DNA from: an uncultured Cryptobacterium sp.
GTDB taxonomy: Bacteria > Actinomycetota > Coriobacteriia > Coriobacteriales > Eggerthellaceae
Assembly: GCA_900554685.1 (NCBI GenBank)
Contig: USIG01000051.1
Coordinates: 1-11,110 of the forward strand
Length of the DNA: 11,110 nucleotides
Direction of reading: 5' to 3'
The notes under the pieces: model-generated
The model's database searches: none
Told to the model about the DNA's origin: nothing
The model's input: the letters and a program-made list of their open reading frames with translations, nothing else
In this document: positions 1 to 6,850 of the stretch, piece after piece
Layout of the letters: each line of letters starts with the position of its first letter
Numbering within the stretch: the stretch's first letter is position 1
Made by a program: the position numbers and the translations under genes

Positions 1-919
1 ATTGCGTTACTTTAGAAAGTTGGCGGAGGTTCAGCATTTCACTCGTGCTGCTGAAGCACTTTTTATTACCCAGCCGGCGCTTTCTAACTCTATTAAGCAA
101 TTAGAAAACGAATTGGGGATTCCGCTGTTTGAACAGCATGGACGCAACGTCCGTCTGACAAAGTATGGCAAAGAGTTTAATGAATACGTGTCAGAGGGCC
201 TAGACGTAATAGACAAGGGTATTCAGATTGCCCAGGAACACGCTAACAGCCTTTCAGGAACGATTGATATTGGCACTATTTTTACGGTGCAGTCAGATTA
301 TTTGCCTGCGCTTTTGCGTACGTATCGCGGCATTTACGGTACTCAGGTAGATGTGCGCCTTTATCAGGGGCTTACGCAAGGACTTCTTGAACATCTCGAA
401 GACGGCACTTATGACATTGCCATTTGTGCCTACGCTGAGGGGTTGCCTGATATTGAATTTATTCCAGTGCTTGCGCAGGACTTTGTTGCGGTGGTTCATA
501 AAGACAATCCTCTTTCAAATAAGGACAGCATCAGCGTCTCAGATATGCGCAAGACCGACATTGTGACCTACCGACCTGAAACATCAATTGGAAGCGAAGT
601 GAAAGGTCTAATCGAACAGTTTGATCTTAATATCAAGCAATGGTGCGATGATGAAATCACCCTCGGTGGTGAAGTTTCCGTAAATCCTGATCTTATGGGT
701 ATTTCACTTGATACTCTTGGTTTGGCACCGTTTCCCGAGTTAAAGCGTATTCCTTTTGCGGATAACGCAGGACACGGAGCTCATCAGATTTATCTTGCGT
801 ATCGCAAAAACGCTCATAAAACCAGGGCAGTAGAAAACATGATTGCTCTTGCTCAGCATATGGTTTGGGATGGAAAGCAAGGCAAGGTGGATGAGTCGTA
901 TTTAGCAAACGAGCAATAA
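1..919 (+). CDS. LysR-family transcriptional regulator, 5' end cut off by the window
   Basis: DNA-binding regulator of the LysR type. The visible protein starts inside the N-terminal winged helix-turn-helix: the first residues LRYFRKLAEVQHFTRAAEAL match the usual LysR opening, so only about the first 5 residues are missing, and the TTG at position 2 is an internal Leu codon, not the start. The HTH core (TRAAEALFITQPALSNSIKQ) and the following wing ending in RLTKYGKEF are intact. From about residue 85 (SGTIDIGTI) to the end lies the periplasmic-binding-protein-like effector domain. Total length near 310 fits the family. It is followed after 22 bases by a FUSC membrane protein on the same strand with no terminator between, so the two are probably co-transcribed and the regulator probably controls the exporter. 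Effector unknown. Family assignment is secure; target is inferred from position. Confidence 0.95.
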   Translation, partial: LRYFRKLAEVQHFTRAAEALFITQPALSNSIKQLENELGIPLFEQHGRNVRLTKYGKEFNEYVSEGLDVIDKGIQIAQEHANSLSGTIDIGTIFTVQSDYLPALLRTYRGIYGTQVDVRLYQGLTQGLLEHLEDGTYDIAICAYAEGLPDIEFIPVLAQDFVAVVHKDNPLSNKDSISVSDMRKTDIVTYRPETSIGSEVKGLIEQFDLNIKQWCDDEITLGGEVSVNPDLMGISLDTLGLAPFPELKRIPFADNAGHGAHQIYLAYRKNAHKTRAVENMIALAQHMVWDGKQGKVDESYLANEQ

Positions 920-941
920 TTTTCGCCAGAGGGGAGGGGCA

Positions 942-2765
942 ATGGGAAAACGTATTTTAAATGTCATTCCATACGTGGTATTTCTTGTTGCTCTGTTTTT
1001 TGTGGAATATAACCTTTTTGGTGTCGAAGATGCTCTGCTGGGCATTGTGTTTCAATCGTTTGCTAAAACGATGGTAGAGACCATAGGGCTTTCATTTGCG
1101 AATTATCTCAAACATGCTTTCTTATTTTTCGTAATGAGTCTTTGTGCTTCTCTTGCTGGTCTTCATCCGGCACTTCTCGTATTTGGAAGCGCAGTTTATA
1201 TGTTTGGTATTACGCTTCTCAATTCTGATCCGTATTTACCGCGAAACTTCTTCATGCTAGGAATGGGCTTTCTGCTTTTAGAGATTTATCCGATTAGCGC
1301 CCAGGAAATACCCCTTCGCTTAGGCGCAACCATTTTTGCTATTGCATGCACAACAGCCTTTATCTATGCCATGAAGGCGGTAAAGCAAGAAAGCGAAATT
1401 GCCCGTGATAGAAAATTTATTATGCGCGCGTTCGACGATATTGGTTTTCAGCTTATCGACTTATCGCATGGCAATACGATCGATATCGATTCTCATCGCG
1501 TGTATAGAATCGCACAAGAGTATTGCAACACAGAATATGGCGTAACGTTTCGTCAGGGTGGTTTGTTAAGCGGCAGGCAGCGCTACACGTTTTCACTGTT
1601 GGTGTGTGCAGAACAGATTGCCGACATGCTTCAGGCAGCTTCACGCAAAGTCTCTACCATGGGCGAAAAAGAGCAAATGTATTTCTTGGATTTATCCGAG
1701 GTGTTTCTTGCTTTCGGTAAAGGCCGAATATTGCAGGTTCGTGCCATGATTGATGCGCTTGAAGGCTTTTTGGAAACGCATAAGCTCGACAATATAGAGC
1801 ACGATACGGCGTGTCGCGCAACGCTTGAGGCGCTTGTTCGCACTTTGCGAGAAAGTGCGACTTCGCGCGACAATTCAACACCTTTATGGAAAGGGCTCAA
1901 GTATCGTGCTCGGTTCATCAGCGATAATTTTTCGCATAAAAATCCTCAAATCCGATTTGCTATTCAGCTTTCAGTCATAGTGGGCGTAGGATTTTTGATC
2001 GCTGAAGTGATGAGTGCTCACTTTGACACGCGCTTTGGTGTGTGGATTCCTCTCACGTCGTTTTTGATGCTGAATACCTATCGTGATGAAACTATCAAAA
2101 TGATGGGACAACAGACGCTCGGTATGTTTATTGGCATTGTGATTTTTGTAGGTGTGATTCACTTTATCCCGCTTGAAGTGCGCCTGTTCTTTGTGTTGGT
2201 CATAGGTTATACCGTTATTCTTCTTAATTTCGGCCCTGCCGTTTCTATGGCAGCTGGTACGCAATTAGCTCTTACGGCGCTGTATTCCACTATGTCACTT
2301 GGAGATACCCTTTTTATTCGGTTGTTATTTGTGTTGTGCGGTACTCTGATTGTGCTGACTTTGGTTTTCGTTTTGTTGCAGGCACGCAGAAACTTAACCA
2401 TTTCGCATAAGGTACAGGAGATGGAGCGCGTGGATGAACGCTTGCTTTCGCAAATCAGGCGCGACATTGATCGCGGAGGAGCGGTTAATGATAGAACCTT
2501 GCAACTTCTCTACTACCTGCATATGAATGCGTTTATGCTGAATAATTTGGCAAAGCGAGCCGATAAGATTATCGCAGGAGAACTTCATCATTTAAGTGAG
2601 GCAAACTTTCACTTTGCAATGGATGCCGGTCATGCAGTGGTGTTCTTAAATTCCGACATCAAAAATGAACGTTTCGATCACTTGGATGGCACCACCGAAA
2701 AGCTGCGTATCAAGATTGACGATATGCCGGTAGAAGAAGTTCAAACGCATGCCGAAGAACAGTAG
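942..2765 (+). CDS. FUSC-family (fusaric-acid-resistance/aromatic-acid-exporter-like) membrane protein
   Basis: Integral membrane protein of 607 residues with the two-half layout of the YccS/YhfK/AaeB-like FUSC group. Hydrophobic segments at about residues 9-26, 55-95, 102-118 and 125-145 form the first half. A soluble, mostly helical region spans 150-330. The second hydrophobic half (about 338-358, 366-378, 391-428, 432-450, 458-479) carries the FUSC signature: Y380-R381 followed by G389 and G394 in a loop ending TLGMFIG. A soluble C-terminal tail follows. In known relatives these proteins are linked to efflux of aromatic acids or to envelope functions; the substrate here cannot be read from sequence. 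The ATG at 942 has a strong GGGGAGGGG ribosome site directly upstream. Pairing with a LysR gene recalls E. coli aaeR-aaeXAB, but no AaeA-type membrane-fusion partner is present in the window. Confidence 0.85.
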   Translation: MGKRILNVIPYVVFLVALFFVEYNLFGVEDALLGIVFQSFAKTMVETIGLSFANYLKHAFLFFVMSLCASLAGLHPALLVFGSAVYMFGITLLNSDPYLPRNFFMLGMGFLLLEIYPISAQEIPLRLGATIFAIACTTAFIYAMKAVKQESEIARDRKFIMRAFDDIGFQLIDLSHGNTIDIDSHRVYRIAQEYCNTEYGVTFRQGGLLSGRQRYTFSLLVCAEQIADMLQAASRKVSTMGEKEQMYFLDLSEVFLAFGKGRILQVRAMIDALEGFLETHKLDNIEHDTACRATLEALVRTLRESATSRDNSTPLWKGLKYRARFISDNFSHKNPQIRFAIQLSVIVGVGFLIAEVMSAHFDTRFGVWIPLTSFLMLNTYRDETIKMMGQQTLGMFIGIVIFVGVIHFIPLEVRLFFVLVIGYTVILLNFGPAVSMAAGTQLALTALYSTMSLGDTLFIRLLFVLCGTLIVLTLVFVLLQARRNLTISHKVQEMERVDERLLSQIRRDIDRGGAVNDRTLQLLYYLHMNAFMLNNLAKRADKIIAGELHHLSEANFHFAMDAGHAVVFLNSDIKNERFDHLDGTTEKLRIKIDDMPVEEVQTHAEEQ

Positions 2766-2825
2766 GGTTTAACAGAGCTCGGCTTTGAAGTCTTAACGTA
2801 GTTTTTGATTGTGCACTCCTTTGCT

Positions 2826-2860
2826 AGAAAGGCAAGCAACAGCTTGTTGCTTGCCTTTCT
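2826..2860 (+). terminator. Perfect 16-bp stem-loop after the FUSC gene
   Basis: Arms 2826-2841 and 2845-2860 are exact reverse complements around a 3-base loop (GCT). The right arm ends CCTTTCT but the flank after it is only weakly T-rich (GTATTC). It lies 60 bases after the FUSC stop codon and before the next gene's leader, so it most likely ends the LysR-FUSC transcript. The poor T tract leaves open some read-through or another role for the hairpin. Confidence 0.75.
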
Positions 2861-2895
2861 GTATTCACTCAAGAACAATGTAGTAAGTCGAGAAT

Positions 2896-2924
2896 CTCAA
2901 AGTCAAACGAAAGAAATCAAACGA
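2896..2924. promoter_or_regulatory. Direct repeats TCAAACGA upstream of the XRE gene
   Basis: TCAAACGA occurs at 2903-2910 and 2917-2924, 14 bases apart, with a related TCAAAG at 2896-2901. The repeats sit 40-65 bases before the XRE/zinc-ribbon start, where an autoregulatory operator could be expected. No clean -35/-10 pair is visible around them. The sequence also is A-rich, so chance similarity is possible. Confidence 0.25.
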
Positions 2925-2961
2925 GATAAGAGTAAAAATACGCTCAGTGAAGGAATGCACT

Positions 2962-3405
2962 ATGGCCTTAAAGGATGTATTGCCAAAATTGCGTCAAGAA
3001 CGTGGTCTTACCCAGGAAGAACTTGCAAAAAAGCTCTATATTACGCGTCAGGCGGTAAGCCGTTGGGAGACAGGCGAAACGACGCCCGGTATTGATATGA
3101 CTAAGCTTCTTGCTTTTACGCTCGAGGTACCTATTACCGATTTGCTGGAAATGCCTGAGCAGTATTGTCAGAGTTGCGGGATGATGTTTACCGGACCTGA
3201 TCAATTTGGTCATGAAGCCGACGGAAGTGAAACAGAAGAATTCTGTCGTTGGTGTTATGACAAGGGTGAATATACTTACGAAACCACCATGGAGGACATG
3301 ATTGAAGAATGTGCTCCCCGCATGGCGGAATATATGAATTGGTCGGTGGATGAATGCGCGTCGTTGCTTGGCGCGGTGTTGCCAACACTTAAACGCTGGA
3401 AGTAG
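2962..3405 (+). CDS. XRE-family regulator fused to a four-cysteine zinc ribbon
   Basis: A 147-residue predicted DNA-binding protein. Residues 1-60 form a Cro/CI-type helix-turn-helix: LTQEELAKKL (16-25), recognition helix TRQAVSRWE (29-37), then the usual GETTP turn. Residues 66-115 match the small putative zinc-ribbon domain often found after such HTHs (Pfam Zn_ribbon_2 type): CQSC at 69-72, EADGS, CRWC at 95-98, and the trailing TMEDMIEE. The four cysteines would bind one zinc. The C-terminal 30 residues are helical. I chose ATG 2962 because GAAGGA sits 7 bases upstream; a GTG at 2947 in the same frame would add five residues but lacks a ribosome site. It precedes a membrane-anchored hydrolase by 9 bases and probably shares its transcript. 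Ligand or redox signal unknown. Confidence 0.9.
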   Translation: MALKDVLPKLRQERGLTQEELAKKLYITRQAVSRWETGETTPGIDMTKLLAFTLEVPITDLLEMPEQYCQSCGMMFTGPDQFGHEADGSETEEFCRWCYDKGEYTYETTMEDMIEECAPRMAEYMNWSVDECASLLGAVLPTLKRWK

Positions 3406-3414
3406 ATAGGGCAG

Positions 3415-4218
3415 ATGGTTACTGAATACGAGAAGGATAGGGAACAAAGTCGAGATACGGCAGCAGGCCAGGTCGGAGTAAAGAAAAGAGCGTGGCCTAA
3501 GCGCCTGGGTATAACGCTTCTTGTTCTTATCGTTGTTGTATGTGCGGCATTTTATGCATACACTTCAGATTATTATCATGCTGGAGAAACAGCAACGGAA
3601 ATGATGGGCGAATTGGCTGATTCTGGGCAATTGCAAGAAAGCGAAAGTGGTATTGCGGTTGGCGATTCGCAAGCGCAGACGGGCATTGTTTTGTATCCTG
3701 GGGCAAAGGTTGACCCTGTTTCTTATGTACCCCTGGCATACGAATTTGCGCAAAAGGGATATTACTGCGTTATTGCCAAAATGCCTTTTAACTTGGCGTT
3801 TTTCGGTATCGATAAAGCTTCCGAATTGATGGATGCTGCTCCAGGTGTAGACTCATGGTGGTTAGCAGGTCATTCTTTGGGCGGTGCCATGGGTGCTTCG
3901 TATGCCTCTTCGCATAGGAGCGAATTACAAGGAATGATTTTTCTAGCGGCCTATTCGACAAACGATCTTTCCACTTCTGGTTTAAGGGTAGTTAGTATAT
4001 ACGGCAGCAATGATGGGGTGCTTAACCGAGACGCTCTTGTGGAAAATGAATCGAATTTACCTCAGGGTTCCATGACGGAAGTAATAGATGGCGGCAATCA
4101 TGCTGGTTTTGCAGATTATGGCCCTCAGGAAGGGGACGGCGAATCTGTGATTGGAGCGCCTGCTCAATGGAGCGAGACAGTTTCGTTAGTTGATGAGGCA
4201 ATTGAGTCGACGAGGTAG
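3415..4218 (+). CDS. Membrane-anchored alpha/beta hydrolase
   Basis: A 267-residue protein with a short basic cytoplasmic N-terminus (KKRAWPKR at 23-30), one transmembrane helix at about 31-49 that would act as an uncleaved signal anchor, and an alpha/beta-hydrolase domain exported outside the membrane. The catalytic triad is readable: Ser154 in GHSLGG (152-157), Asp200 in YGSNDG (196-201) and His229 in GGNHAGF (226-232). It resembles the Abhydrolase_5/6 group, which includes esterases and peptidase-like enzymes; substrate cannot be assigned. The start lies 9 bases after the XRE gene's stop, with only a weak AGGG 3 bases upstream, so translation may be coupled to the upstream gene. Domain and active site are confident; physiological role is unknown. 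Confidence 0.88.
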   Translation: MVTEYEKDREQSRDTAAGQVGVKKRAWPKRLGITLLVLIVVVCAAFYAYTSDYYHAGETATEMMGELADSGQLQESESGIAVGDSQAQTGIVLYPGAKVDPVSYVPLAYEFAQKGYYCVIAKMPFNLAFFGIDKASELMDAAPGVDSWWLAGHSLGGAMGASYASSHRSELQGMIFLAAYSTNDLSTSGLRVVSIYGSNDGVLNRDALVENESNLPQGSMTEVIDGGNHAGFADYGPQEGDGESVIGAPAQWSETVSLVDEAIESTR

Positions 4219-4289
4219 TTGAAATCAACCAGGAAAATAGACAGAAATCGTCCTCTAGAGCGTTAAACAGTAAAAGGCGTAATAAGATA

Positions 4290-4303
4290 CGAACAAATGT
4301 TCT
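4290..4303. promoter_or_regulatory. Candidate LexA (SOS) box
   Basis: CGAACAAATGTTCT matches the Gram-positive LexA/DinR consensus CGAACRNRYGTTYC at 13 of 14 positions; only the last base differs. The inner palindrome GAACA-AA-TGTTC (4291-4302) is exact. It ends next to and partly overlaps the extended -10 element of the following promoter, a position suited to repression. The match is seen directly; LexA binding is inferred. Confidence 0.55.
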
Positions 4304-4311
4304 GATATAAT
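4303..4311 (+). promoter_or_regulatory. Extended -10 promoter (TGATATAAT) of the gyrI-like gene
   Basis: A perfect TATAAT at 4306-4311 preceded by TG at 4303-4304 gives a consensus extended -10, which can work without a good -35; no good -35 is visible at the right distance. A start site near 4318 would leave a leader of about 27 bases before the AGGAGG at 4333-4338 and the ATG at 4345. Confidence 0.7.
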
Positions 4312-4344
4312 GCCTGTATTGGAATGCTGAAAAGGAGGGGAGTA

Positions 4345-4747
4345 ATGGCATACGATTTTAAGAGGGAATATAAGGATTTATATTTACCAAAAACAAAGCC
4401 TGCTTTAATAGAAGTTCCCTCGATGAATTTTGTAGCAGTTGCAGGTAGCGGCGATCCAAATGAAGAAGGAGGAGCCTATAAGCAGGCACTCGAACTTCTT
4501 TATGCATAAAGGCCCCTATGATAATGAGCCATCAACTATTGCGAAGCTCAAAGAATTCGCTCTTGAGCAGGAGCTTACTTTCGATATTGCTTCGATTGAC
4601 GGAAGAGATCCGGAAGAGGTAATTGCTTTGCTGGATTGCGCTGGCGGTGTGGCACCCGTGCGGCTGCACCATGAAATTTATCTTGGAGATTCTCGTCGTA
4701 CTAAGCCGGAAAATTTGAAGACTGTTATTAGGCATCCAATTCTATAG
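4345..4747 (+). pseudogene. GyrI-like small-molecule-binding protein, broken by internal deletion and frame change
   Basis: The first part (ATG 4345, AGGAGG six bases upstream) reads MAYDFKREYKDLYLPKTKPA and on through GSGDPNEEGG to ELLYA, then stops at 4507-4509. This is the standard N-terminus of stand-alone GyrI-like proteins. The C-terminal part resumes in the +1 frame at 4502 (MHKGPYDNEPSTIAKLKEF) and ends with HHEIYLGDSRRT...LKTVIRHPI at 4747, again typical. The family is usually near 200-210 residues; the two remnants total about 135, and the central portion, with its conserved aromatic-rich section, is absent. The junction falls at TATGCAT, whose two readings (Tyr-Ala and Met-His) belong to the two ends. 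Family members bind small hydrophobic ligands; E. coli GyrI/SbmC inhibits gyrase. This copy should not make a working protein, although the promoter and ribosome site look intact. Confidence 0.85.
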
Positions 4748-4758
4748 GTCGGTGCGTC

Positions 4759-4839
4759 ATGGAATTTCATCAGATTGATAAACGACTTCTTACTTATCCG
4801 GGTTCAAGAAAAGCTATGACTTGGTATTTTCTCAATTGA
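4759..4839 (+). CDS. Possible tiny ORF or gene remnant, 26 residues
   Basis: An open frame starts at ATG 4759, 11 bases after the gyrI-like remnant, and ends at TGA 4837-4839. It encodes 26 residues starting MEFHQIDKRLLTYPGSRKAM. The stretch LLTYPGSRK loosely recalls the N-terminus of YjbR/MmcQ-type proteins (LLSxPG-x-K), which would make it a decayed fragment rather than a gene. The ribosome site is weak (AGGTCGG). I cannot support a function; the resemblance is from memory and faint. The remaining bases to 4888 show nothing else. Confidence 0.25.
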   Translation: MEFHQIDKRLLTYPGSRKAMTWYFLN

Positions 4840-4899
4840 CGAAGAAAGTTCAACAAACTATTCTTGCAGGTTCGTAAAGGACGTTTTTGGGAGTGAGAC

Positions 4900-5730
4900 A
4901 TGGACTACGACGCCAATTCGTCATCCACTTTAGTAGTGGGCGATACCCATTTGAAGCAGAAGTATATCTGTGCTGCTGTTGATGCGGCTTTGCAACGCTA
5001 CAGAATTGATGAAGTGGTCTTTACGGGTGACTATAGTGATGATTGGCTTGCAAGTGATGAAGCTGCTTTGATAGCATTGCGTCGTTTTGCGCAATGGATT
5101 GAAACTAAACGTCGCGAGGGAATGTCGATTCGCCTTGTTCTAGGAAATCACGATCTGTGCTATCTAAAGGGCGTGGAAGGTCCTGGAACGCAGTTTGACA
5201 TCATTGATGAAGTGCGCGATTTAGTAGAGCGTTTTCATGTGGAAATGGCTGTTGAGCTTGGTGGATATCTCATTACTCATGCAGGTATTACCCAGCGCTG
5301 GATCGATGAATATATGCCAGTTTGTTGCGGTAAAGACAAAGCTTCAAGAGCGGTTTTAGCGGCGCAGGTTCTTAATGAAATGTTTGCCGATCAAACATGC
5401 TGGGAGACTCTCGATTCATGTGGTTCTGGTCGTGGTGGTTGGGATATCCCAGGGCCCTTATGGGCTGATCTGTGGGAGCTGAAGGCTGATCCTGCTTTGG
5501 GGATAGACCAGATTGTTGGGCATACGCCCGTTGCTCAATGTGTTTCTGCCGAAATCGGCAGCAATCAGCTATGGTTTTGCGATACCTTTTCGCTAACCAG
5601 TGCTTTACGGCCTATCGGCAATGGCGGAATGCTGCTAGTTTCGGATGGAAAAGTAGAAGTGCTTAGCTTTAAACAGCTTATGGGTTGTTCTTGGGCTGAA
5701 ACAATGAGCGATTATTTTCCTGGGAAATAA
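4900..5730 (+). CDS. Calcineurin-like metallophosphatase
   Basis: A complete 276-residue cytosolic protein of the PP2A/Apah-like metallophosphoesterase superfamily. Motifs in order: GDTH (14-17), GDYSDDW (43-49), GNHD (82-85), THAG (126-129) and GHTP (207-210). These supply the Asp, His and Asn ligands of a two-metal centre and the catalytic His84. The GHTP motif and the THAG-to-GHTP spacing resemble diadenosine-tetraphosphatase/Ser-Thr-phosphatase-like members, so the substrate could be a nucleotide or phosphoprotein; it cannot be fixed. There is no signal peptide. ATG 4900 has GGGAG six bases upstream. It is preceded by the decayed region and followed by a terminator, so it is probably a single gene. 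Five cysteines in two thirds of the protein (C87, C142, C143, C167, C174) are not part of the core motifs. Confidence 0.9.
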   Translation: MDYDANSSSTLVVGDTHLKQKYICAAVDAALQRYRIDEVVFTGDYSDDWLASDEAALIALRRFAQWIETKRREGMSIRLVLGNHDLCYLKGVEGPGTQFDIIDEVRDLVERFHVEMAVELGGYLITHAGITQRWIDEYMPVCCGKDKASRAVLAAQVLNEMFADQTCWETLDSCGSGRGGWDIPGPLWADLWELKADPALGIDQIVGHTPVAQCVSAEIGSNQLWFCDTFSLTSALRPIGNGGMLLVSDGKVEVLSFKQLMGCSWAETMSDYFPGK

Positions 5731-5767
5731 CGGTTGATCAAGGTTGATCAAATCAGCTTTTAAAAAG

Positions 5768-5809
5768 AAGGCGAAAGATCTTGGATGTTCAAGGTCTTTC
5801 GCCTTTCTT
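5768..5809. terminator. Bidirectional intrinsic terminator
   Basis: A 15-bp stem (5768-5782 with 5791-5805, one G-U pair) around an 8-base loop. On the + strand the stem runs into TTTCTT, ending the metallophosphatase transcript. On the - strand the same hairpin is followed by CTTTTTA, so it can also stop transcription arriving from the convergent SDR gene, whose stop lies about 125 bases away. The stretch from 5810 to 5934 holds nothing else that I recognise. Confidence 0.85.
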
Positions 5810-5934
5810 AGGTTTCGCTATGACACAAAGCCCATTGAACTTCTTGTCCGACTAGGCAATTCGGCCTTCAGTAGCTAAAAGGAAAAATGTCAATCCGTCT
5901 TCTTGTTCGAATTGGCAGTTCGCTATTTTTATCG

Positions 5935-6783
5935 TTACTCTTCAATGAACAAATCCGAAGCAGCTTCTTTATAAGGTTGAATAGAGTCTACCTTGCGAGC
6001 GATTTGCTTTTCGAATTTCTTTACGGCATCTTTCCCCAAAGGAAGCCAAAGAGGTAGAGGCTGGTCGGTATTGCTTACGATCTGGTAAACCAGTTGTGCT
6101 GCTTTAGCGGGATCGCCGTGTTGTTGGTAGTTATGTCCTAAGCAATACTCTTCGGCACCGCGGGCGGGCGTATTGTCGTAGGCGGCAAGAGGGTTTTCGG
6201 GTGTTTGAATAGAAGACCCGTCAAAGAAATTAGTGCGGAACATACCGGGTAAAATAACCATGCTCTCTACACCGAACGGCTTCATTTCCAGCGCGAGTGC
6301 TTCGCTTATTGCAGCAATGGCAGCTTTTCCGGCATCATAGAGCGATCCGCCAGGATCGCAGGCGATACTTGCAATGGAGCCAACATTAACAATGCGTCCT
6401 GATTGCTGTGCGCGCATAGAGGGAAGCACTGCTCGCGTAACGTTGATCATGCCAAAGACGTTAGTGTCAAAAATAGCGTGAGTCTCAGCATCGCTTAATT
6501 CTTCGAGTGAGCCGAAAATGCCATATCCTGCATTGTTGACAAGAACATCAATGCGCCCAAACTTTTCGATGACGGTATCAATGGCGCTGTTGATTTGCTC
6601 TTGATCAGTAACATCCAAAGCAACAGGAAGCAGATTGTCGTGTTCGCCTAATGCTGCGCTAATTGTTTCGGGTTTGCGGGCTGTTGCTGCAACGCGACAA
6701 CCATGCTCAAGGGCGCAACGGGCGAACTCTTGCCCAAATCCGCGGCTTGCGCCGGTAATAAACCAAACAGGAGCGTCGTTCAT
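5935..6783 (-). CDS. Classical short-chain dehydrogenase/reductase (SDR)
   Basis: NAD(P)-dependent oxidoreductase of 282 residues with a Rossmann fold. Readable motifs: cofactor loop TGASRGFG (10-17), D57 of LDVTD, NNAG (83-86), and the catalytic tetrad Asn108, Ser136, Tyr149 and Lys153 (YDAGK), then PG at 179-180. Arg14 in the glycine loop and the ATARK at 33-37 suggest NADP preference (inference). The C-terminal third fits the 'SDR family, retinol-dehydrogenase-like' shape; substrate unknown. I chose ATG at 6783-6781 because GAGAGGA lies about 8 bases upstream; a start ten codons earlier at 6813 has no ribosome site and would overlap the repeat operator. It stands alone between a terminator on its 3' side and a 140-base gap on its 5' side with tandem palindromes. 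Confidence 0.93.
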   Translation of the reverse strand: MNDAPVWFITGASRGFGQEFARCALEHGCRVAATARKPETISAALGEHDNLLPVALDVTDQEQINSAIDTVIEKFGRIDVLVNNAGYGIFGSLEELSDAETHAIFDTNVFGMINVTRAVLPSMRAQQSGRIVNVGSIASIACDPGGSLYDAGKAAIAAISEALALEMKPFGVESMVILPGMFRTNFFDGSSIQTPENPLAAYDNTPARGAEEYCLGHNYQQHGDPAKAAQLVYQIVSNTDQPLPLWLPLGKDAVKKFEKQIARKVDSIQPYKEAASDLFIEE

Positions 6784-6814
6784 AAGTGATCCTCTCTTGG
6801 CTAGCGGAGCCATA

Positions 6815-6850
6815 AGTAGTGCACTATGTGCTAGTAGCGCACTATGCGCT
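6815..6850. promoter_or_regulatory. Two tandem 18-bp palindromic repeats upstream of the SDR gene (candidate operator)
   Basis: Units 6815-6832 (AGTAGTGCACTATGTGCT) and 6833-6850 (AGTAGCGCACTATGCGCT) are directly adjacent and differ at two positions only (T to C at unit positions 6 and 15). The second contains a perfect inverted repeat AGCGCA-CTA-TGCGCT (6836-6850); the first keeps the symmetry apart from the two linked changes. They lie 32-67 bases before the SDR start codon, where a TetR/MerR-like repressor could act. A possible -10 (CATAAT on the - strand, around 6880-6885) lies upstream. No regulator gene of this kind is next door. Confidence 0.5.

Noticed and set aside
2947..2961. GTG start five codons upstream for the XRE gene
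   Set aside because: No ribosome site before it, whereas ATG 2962 has GAAGGA at good spacing and starts at the usual family position.
2968..3447. 159-codon open frame on the - strand opposite the XRE/zinc-ribbon gene
   Set aside because: The + strand frame has clear HTH and CxxC motifs and a ribosome site; the opposite frame gives a random-looking Cys/His/Phe-rich product.
4502..4747. Separate small gene starting at ATG 4502
   Set aside because: The AGGAGG-like sequence is about 30 bases upstream, too far, and the protein matches the C-terminal half of the family whose N-terminal half lies directly before it.
6784..6813. Upstream ATG at 6813 for the SDR gene
   Set aside because: It lacks a ribosome site and adds ten residues before the normal Rossmann start; ATG 6783 has GAGAGGA.
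6836..6850. Terminator for mtnA from the AGCGCA-CTA-TGCGCT palindrome
   Set aside because: The stem is short, no T tract follows on the - strand, and it is one of two tandem operator-like units near the SDR start.
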